Source of the DNA: AP-15 sp963788085
Lineage (GTDB): Bacteria; Pseudomonadota; Alphaproteobacteria; ATCC43930; CGMCC-115725
Direction of reading: 5' to 3'
NCBI GenBank assembly: GCA_963788085.1
Contig: CAWBFS010000023.1
Span: 52,068 to 116,067, forward strand
Length of the DNA: 64,000 nucleotides
The position numbers and the translations under genes are program-made. This document shows positions 58,191-64,000 of this stretch, piece by piece; the first letter of the stretch is position 1; each line of letters opens with the position of its first letter. Under the pieces are notes generated by a model. It saw only the letters and a list, made by a program, of their open reading frames with translations, was not told the DNA's origin and did no database searches.

Positions 58191-59955
58191 CCCGGCCTGC
58201 GGCAGGAACTGATCTCGCGCGGGCTCGACGGGTTCATCGTGCCGCGCGCCGACGAGCATCAGGGCGAATATGTGCCGCCACGCGGTCAGCGTCTCGCCTG
58301 GCTGACCGGCTTTACCGGGTCGGCGGGCCTTGCGATCGTGTTGCGCGACCGCGCAGCGCTGTTTGTCGATGGGCGGTACACATTGCAGGCGGCCGCCCAG
58401 ATCGATACGGGCTCGGTCGAGATCCATCACCTGGTAGAGGAGCCACCGGCGCAATGGCTCGCCACGGCGCTCAAAAAGGGCGAGGTTCTCGGCTACGATC
58501 CCTGGCTGCACACGCCTCACGAGGTGGAACGGTTTCGCGCCGCTGCAGAAAAGGCCGGAGCCGAGCTCCGCGCTGTCCACGACAACCCGCTCGACAGGGT
58601 CTGGCCCGGCCAGCCGGCAGCGCCGATCGCACCCGTCGTGCCGCATCCCGAGCAATTCTCCGGCGAGAGCGCAGAGTTGAAGCGCACCCGCCTGGGGCGC
58701 GGCTTGCAACAGGAGGGGGTCGCGGCGGTCGTCTTGACGATGCCGGAATTCGATTGCCTGGCTCCTCAACATCCGCGGCGGCGACGTGCCGCACACCCCG
58801 CTGCCCTTGTCGTTTGCGATCCTGCGGCAGGACGGCTCGGTCAGCCTCTTCATCGACCGGCGCAAGCTCGTCCCCGGCCTCGAACGCCATCTCGGCAACG
58901 CCGTCACCGTGCTGCCGCCCGAGCAATTGGGACCGGCGCTCGACGAGCTCGCGGCCGAGGGCGGCAGGGTGCAGGCCGATCCGGCTACCGCCGCCTCCTG
59001 GGTGTTCGACCGGCTAACAAGAGCGGGGGCGAAGATCCATCGCGCCGCCGACCCGTGCCTGTTGCCCAAGGCGTGCAAGAATGCCGCCGAGATCGACGGC
59101 ACCCGCGCAGCGCATCACCGCGACGGCGCCGCGCTGACGCGCTTCCTCGCCTGGCTCGCGCGCGAGGCGCCGAACGGGCGGCCTGTCCGAGATCGCCGCC
59201 AGCGACCGGCTCGAGGCGTTCCGCCGCGAGGGGGAGCATTTCCGCGACCTCAGCTTCCCGACGATTTCAGGGGCCGGCCCGAACGGCGCGATCGTGCATT
59301 ACCGGGCGATGCCGGAGACCGAGAAGCGGCTCGAGCCGGGCACTCTTTATCTGCTCGACTTCGGGCGCCCAGTATCTCGACGGCACCACCGACGTGACCC
59401 GCACGATCGCCATCGGCGAGCCGTCGGCGGAGATGCGCGACCGGTTCACCCGCGTGCTGAAGGGCCATATCGCGCTCGCCCTGGCGCGCTTTCCTCGGGG
59501 CACCACCGGGACGCAACTCGACGGCTTGCGCGCGCGCGCGCTGTGGCAGGCGGGGCTCGATTACGATCACGGCACCGGGCACGGCGTCGGCAGCTATCTC
59601 GGGGTGCACGAGGGCCCGCAGCGCATCTCCAAGGCCCCGAACACGCGCCGCTGCTGCCCGGCATGATCGTCTCGAACGAGCCCGGCTATTACAAGACCGG
59701 CGCCTACGGCATCCGCATCGAAAATCTCGTGCTGGTGCAGCGGGCCGACGGCTCGGCCGAGCGCGAGATGCTGGGCTTCGAAACGCTGACCCTCGCGCCG
59801 ATCGACCGCAACCTGATCGAGCCGTCGCTGCTCGACGAAGAGGAGATCGCCTGGCTCAATGCGTATCATACGCGGGTCCGAGAGACGTTAACCCCACTAG
59901 TCGACCGCGACACCGCGCGCTGGCTTGCCGAAGCGACGCAGCCGGTCGCGGGTAA
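58190..59955 (+). CDS. pepP: Xaa-Pro aminopeptidase (aminopeptidase P, M24B), about five frame breaks
   Basis: About 590 residues. It removes N-terminal residues before proline using two metal ions. In order: LRQELISRGLDGFIVPRADE, LAWLTGFTGSAGLAIVL, DGRYTLQAAAQID, WLLNIRGGDVPHTPL, DFGAQYLDGTTDVTRTI (metal-binding Asp pair), HGTGHGVGSYLGVHEGPQ (His) and IVSNEPGYYKTGAYGIRIEN (Glu). Breaks lie near 58185, 58755, 59180, 59370 and 59650, in both directions. A last shift would put the stop TAA at 59953-59955, directly before the next ATG. This is the worst-damaged gene in the window. Confidence 0.87.
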
Positions 59956-61119
59956 ATGCGAGGCAGTGAGTTGTTTCCGGCGCCGGACCCGGTCGAGGCC
60001 GACCGCCAGCGGGATCTGACGACCGGCCTGTTGCCGTCGCAGCTGTTGCGCGACGCGGTGGCGCAAGGCCGGGAAATCCTGTCCCCGCAGCCGATCGGCG
60101 ACGATCAGATCCAGCCGGCCAGCATCGACCTGCGGCTCGGTGAGGTTGCCTACCGGGTGCGGGCGAGCTTTCTGCCCGGCGCGCGGGCGAGCGTGCGTGA
60201 CAAGCTCGATCTCCTCTCGATGCACCGCATCGACCTGACGCAGGGCGCGGTTCTCGAAAAGGACTGTGTTTATATCGTCCCGCTGCTCGAATATGTGTCG
60301 CTGCGCAAACGCACTGCGGCGGCCGCCAACCCGAAGAGCTCGACCGGCCGGCTCGATGTCTTCGCGCGGGTGATCACCGACTACGGCACCGAATTCGACC
60401 GCGTCCGCGAGGGCTACAAGGGCCCGCTTTTGCCGAGATCTCGCCGCGCGCCTTCAGCATCCTGGTGCGCACCGGCTCTCGCCTAGTGCAACTCCGCATC
60501 GGGCGCGGCTCGCCCGGGTTCAGCGATACGGCGCTGCGCCGATTGCATGAGGAAGTGGGGCTGGTCGACGGTCCGGCCGGGCCGAAGACGATCCGCAACG
60601 GGCTCGCCTTCACGGTCGATGCGTGGGTGACCAGACGACCGGGATCGTCGGGTACAAGGCGCGGCGGCATACCGATGTGATCGATATGGATCGCAGCTTT
60701 CATTACGACCCGCGCGATTTTTGGGAGCCGGTCTATTCGCACCGCGGTGGGGGATCGTCTTCGACCCCAACGATTTCCACATCCTCGCGTCGCGCGAAGC
60801 CGTCGTCGTGCCGCCCGACCACGCCGCCGAGATGCTTCCCTACGACACCTTTGTCGGCGAGTTTCGGGTGCATTACGCCGGGTTTTTCGATCCCGGCTTC
60901 GGCGCCGCCGAGAGCGGGGGAGCCGGCAGCCGCGCCGTCCTCGAAGTGCGCTCGCACGAAGTGCCGTTCCTGATCGAGGACGGCGAGATCGTCGGCCGCC
61001 TCGTCTACGAGCGCCTGATCGCCCGGCCCGACAAGCTCTACGGCACCCCGATCGGCTCCTCCTATCAGCGCCAGGGCCTGACGCTGTCAAAGCATTTCAA
61101 GAGCTTTGTGCCGCGCTGA
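59956..61119 (+). CDS. dcd: 2'-Deoxycytidine 5'-triphosphate deaminase, long alphaproteobacterial form, three frame breaks
   Basis: About 387 residues, twice the usual Dcd length, made of two dUTPase-like halves. The first has GLLPSQLLRDAV, IQPASIDLRLGEVAYRVRA and NPKSSTGRLDVFARVI (the SSxGR substrate site). The second has the corresponding IVFDPNDFHILASRE and LEVRSHEVPFLIEDGEIV. Breaks lie near 60428, 60628 and 60750; each looks like a missing base, the first at a T-run. The start is ATG 59956, immediately after pepP's proposed stop. It supplies dUMP precursors by deaminating dCTP. Confidence 0.87.
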
Positions 61120-61203
61120 GATCGGCAGCTGCCGGCTCTACGGGGCGGAGGTGGTCGCAGTGGCACGGGAGCCAGGAAAGCGCGATCAGGGTATAACGGC
61201 TCT

Positions 61204-61347
61204 CTATCGGGCCCGCGTGAGCCTAGCCTGCATCTCGGCGAACGTCTTGACCCACCACGCGAATGTCTCCTCCGTAAACCTTGCGCCACGCTCGAAATCG
61301 ACGTAGCGCAAAGCAGCACTCGCCTTTCGTCCGAATTGACTAAGCAC
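61204..61347 (-). CDS. Short unidentified ORF
   Basis: 47 codons from GTG 61347: FGRKASAALRYVDFERGARF then TFAWWVKTFAEMQARLTRAR. The composition looks protein-like, with a regular helix at the end, but no family is recognised and an upstream in-frame stop limits it. It may be a fragment of a decayed gene. The remainder of the 61120-61683 gap is lower in GC and shows nothing else convincing. Confidence 0.3.
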   Translation of the reverse strand: MLSQFGRKASAALRYVDFERGARFTEETFAWWVKTFAEMQARLTRAR

Positions 61348-61683
61348 GACGGGTGAATTCGGACCGGAGCGCCGATCAACGCGCTGCCGCTAACTGCGCA
61401 TTGAGACTTGCAAGCCTCGCGAGGTCTTCGGGCGGACGATCGGGGCGGGTAACACGTGATGTTGGCGTGGCGTGGTATACGCCGCTTACAATCACAAGTT
61501 CGCTTCGCCATCCAGTTATGGTAAAAGAAGCATAGATCTCACATCCAGAGGAGCACGTCGTGACTGCGGCGCTTACATCGGTGGGGGGGTGCGCCGAAGA
61601 GCGACGAATTCTCGGCACCGGATAAGAGCGGAACGCTTAGTCAAATAGGTGCATACAAGATTAAGTGAACCAGGGAGAATAAT

Positions 61684-62253
61684 ATGCTAGAAGTACCAGG
61701 CAATTGGCCTGCTGTCGTCGAAGCCTTAGTTAACTCGGCATTTCAATATGGGCCATTCTTCTTTTCGATATGGTTTCTATACGCATTTGCGCGCTGGTCG
61801 TATCGGAACTACCATTCAATTCTTGACAATCCTAGGGTTGATGAGAAGGAGAGGGCCAAGCATTGGATCTTTTTTATTGGCTCCACCATCTTTGGATGTG
61901 TTTTGGTAGTAGTATCTACCGTATGGTCAATATTCAACAAACCAAATACGTACGTTTTTGACGGTGAGATTAGCGGCTTCGCTAGAGTCAGATCGGTGTT
62001 CATTATTCCCTCCGTTTTACATTCGAGAAGCACTTGATCCGAGTGGAGAGATGTATATCTACTTCGCCGCGATACGTGATCAGCCGTTCGAAAAGCGCCA
62101 ATTTTCCGTATTCTCGTTAAACATTCGGGGGATGAGGGGCCGGCGAAGCCTCGGCCTCTATTGATAGAATATGACGGCCACACGCATGGGCAATTTTCTT
62201 TTGCAGAGGATAAGCTGCTGCCAAGTGTCCCACCTTCATCGCATACAGAATAG
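61684..62253 (+). CDS. Hypothetical two-TM membrane protein in a lower-GC stretch, two compensating breaks
   Basis: About 189 residues. ATG 61684 follows AGGGAGA. Two membrane helices are seen: YGPFFFSIWFLYAFARW and HWIFFIGSTIFGCVLVVVST. A soluble domain follows (FYIREALDPSGEMYIYFAAI, then FRILVKHSGDEGPAKPRP). A frame break near 61985 and an opposite one near 62100 return the reading to the first frame, ending TAG 62253. The base composition is clearly more AT-rich than the housekeeping genes beside it, suggesting acquisition. The family is not recognised. Confidence 0.45.
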
Positions 62254-62357
62254 GTGACACAGGTGCTCGTTTCAGCAACTGGGATGGCGCGCGTTTATGA
62301 AGCTAGCGATGCGGTGAGAACATGGGAACATTTTAGCGTGGTCCGAGGGGAGGCGCG

Positions 62358-64000
62358 ATGATGCGGCTTCCTGAGGGGATCCTCTCGACCACGATTTTTT
62401 GGCGCCAAATGCTGGGAGTGTTGGCGGTCGCGGTCGCGATTATTTGCGGGAGCGGAGAAGGACAGGCGCAGGATACAACCCCTGAACTCCCGACCGAACC
62501 CATCCTCCGCATCGAGACCGGGCAGCACATTGCTCAAATCAAAGGTATCGATACGGATGCCGCGAACCGCTACGCGGTTACGGCGTCAATAGACAAAACG
62601 GTTCGGGTGTGGTCGCTTCCGGATGGGCGTCTATTGCGTGTTCTGCGGTTGCCGATCGACCAAGGGAATATCGGCAAGGCCTATGCGGTCGCCGTCACTC
62701 CGGATGGGAGCACGGTCGCTGTCGCCGGCCGGAGCACCGCGGGAGCCCACCAGGATATCTTTCTGTTCGATCTTGTCGGACAAGGGGCAGATGGAAGACA
62801 AAATCGCAGCGCGCCAGTTCGGCTCTCCGGTGAATTGAAGCAGCGCCTGAGCGACCTGCCAAACGTTGTCAATCACTTGGCCTATTCGCCGGATGGCCGG
62901 CGCCTCGTGGCATCTATGGGTGGGGCGAATGGTATTCGTGTTTTCGATGTGGGTGGGGTGATACCGGACGCTGCCGAGCGATGCACGTTATAACGACAGC
63001 AGTAATTGGGCGGCATTCGATAAATCGGGACGGCTGGTCACGACTTCGGACGACGGATTTGTCCGGCTCTATGCGGCCGACAGCTACGAGTTACCGATCG
63101 CACAATTCACGACGCCGGAACACGACCCCTATTCTGCCGCTTTTTCGCCGGATGGCACCCGCGTCGCGGTCGGCTACTACGATACTAAGAATGTTGTGGT
63201 CCTGTCGGGTGACAACCTAAAAGAACTATTCAAACCTAATACGACCGGCGTTCCTGATGTTGGTCTCGGGGCGGTCGCTTGGTCGGAGGATGGCCGCTTC
63301 TTGTTCGCGGGTGGCTTTTGGGTCGTCCAAAATGTGAGTCGGGTACGTCGTTGGAGCGATAGCGGACGCGGCGCCTTCGTGGATATTACCAGTGGATCAG
63401 ACACGATCCTGCAGATCTTGGGGCTCAAAAGAAGGCCGCAGCTGTTCGCGTCCACGCGGAATTTTCGGCGTGATCCAGGCAGATGCCAAATCGGTCTCGC
63501 TTCAAGGGCTTGGAGCTCTCGAACTAAATTCCGGCCGCGGACCGTTGCGAGTCTCGGCGAATGGCGAGACCGTGCAGGTCGATTCCTGGGACCCTCTTCA
63601 CACGTATCGGTTTGCGCTGAGCCGACGGCAGATCGATGTCGACCCGCCGCCGGACGCTTCTCTGCTGGCTCCGGTCACAGAGGCGTCCGGATTGGCGGTC
63701 AGGAATTGGAAGAATTCGAGGGCGCCTACGGTAAACGGGACGCCCCTCAAGCTCGAGCCGTATGAGATGTCAAGAAGCCTGGCCGTCGTGCCGGCCACGG
63801 GGCATTTCGTGCTCGGGACGGAGTGGTCTCTGCGGTTATTCGACCGGGACGCGCATGAAGTCTGGGCTGCCCGGCCGGTTTCTGATTCGGCATGGCACGT
63901 CAATATTACCGCCGACGGGCGGCTGATCGTAGCAGCGTTTGGCGACGGTACGATCAGGTGGTCCCGGGTGTCGGACGGCCAAGAAGTGCTTGCTTTGTTC
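62358..64000 (+). CDS. Secreted WD40-repeat protein, open at the window end, two frame breaks
   Basis: At least 545 residues. A signal peptide (hydrophobic VLAVAVAIICGSGEGQAQ) is followed by WD40 blades: YAVTASIDKTVRVWSLPDG, VAVTPDGSTVAVAG, LAYSPDGRRLVASMGG, VTTSDDGFVRLYAADS, AAFSPDGTRVAVGYYD and AVAWSEDGRFLFAGGF. The last visible stretch, VNITADGRLIVAAFGDGTIR, is highly typical of WD40 proteins that accompany or carry caspase-like (C14) domains in Rhizobiales-type genomes. Breaks lie near 62965 and 63465. ATG 62358 follows GGGGAGG. Any caspase domain would lie beyond 64000. Confidence 0.72.

Noticed and set aside
61065..61511. A 148-codon minus-strand frame overlapping the dcd end
   Set aside because: Arg/Pro/Ser-rich composition with no motif; a shorter frame in another phase (61204-61347) looks more protein-like and was kept at low confidence.

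Overview
The window is high-GC DNA from an alphaproteobacterium, plausibly Rhodospirillales or Hyphomicrobiales. This rests on the mfd / sdhE / recG cluster, the long-form dCTP deaminase, DUF1127 and DUF1328 proteins, and intergenic palindromic repeats built on CCCGCGAAAGCGGG and GTCATTGCGAG cores. No tRNA, rRNA, CRISPR array or insertion sequence was recognised. About 45-50 reading-frame breaks interrupt otherwise well-conserved genes, including recG, uvrD, hemC, prmA, mfd, dcd and gspD. Many are cured by removing or adding one base in a short homopolymer. They look like sequence or assembly errors, so broken housekeeping genes are annotated here as whole CDSs with the break positions given.

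Layout. 1-3331: mfd (minus, cut by the window edge), sdhE (minus) and recG (plus). 3440-4519: a secreted lytic-transglycosylase-like protein. 4574-30505: a roughly 26 kb surface-polysaccharide locus, all on the plus strand. It opens with an EPS-associated winged-helix regulator and a NusG/RfaH-type antiterminator, then a leader with a perfect hairpin and an ops-like motif. Next come a fused WbpB-WbpD enzyme, the aminotransferase WbpE and the ABC exporter Wzm/Wzt. These are followed by methyltransferases, a small coiled-coil protein, several glycosyltransferases, two asparagine-synthetase-like amidotransferases, three NAD-dependent epimerase/dehydratases and a WbpI-type 2-epimerase.

30713-42839: a large secreted Thr/Ser/Ala-rich protein, a terminator-like hairpin, then a nearly complete type II secretion operon in the order gspK-L-M-C-D-E-F-G-H-I, with gspJ convergent on the minus strand. 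42949-44932: a third asparagine-synthetase-like amidotransferase. 45060-52036: accessory genes (DUF1328, XRE regulator, alpha/beta hydrolase, EAL protein, M20 peptidase, LigB-type dioxygenase, Rieske oxygenase, small membrane protein). 52033-61119: housekeeping genes (hemC, an ArsB/SLC13-like permease, uvrD, prmA, DUF1127, pepP, dcd). 61204-64000: a lower-GC stretch with a short unidentified ORF and a two-TM protein, then a secreted WD40-repeat protein running off the window.

How the parts may work together (inference). The sugar genes match the route to UDP-2,3-diacetamido-2,3-dideoxy-hexuronic acids, with further epimerisation and amidation to uronamides resembling the Bordetella wlb/wbm O-antigen genes. 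The polymer would be exported by Wzm/Wzt. The secreted protein beside a dedicated type II secretion operon could be its cargo, possibly a surface layer held by the amidated polysaccharide. That pairing is the most interesting candidate system here.
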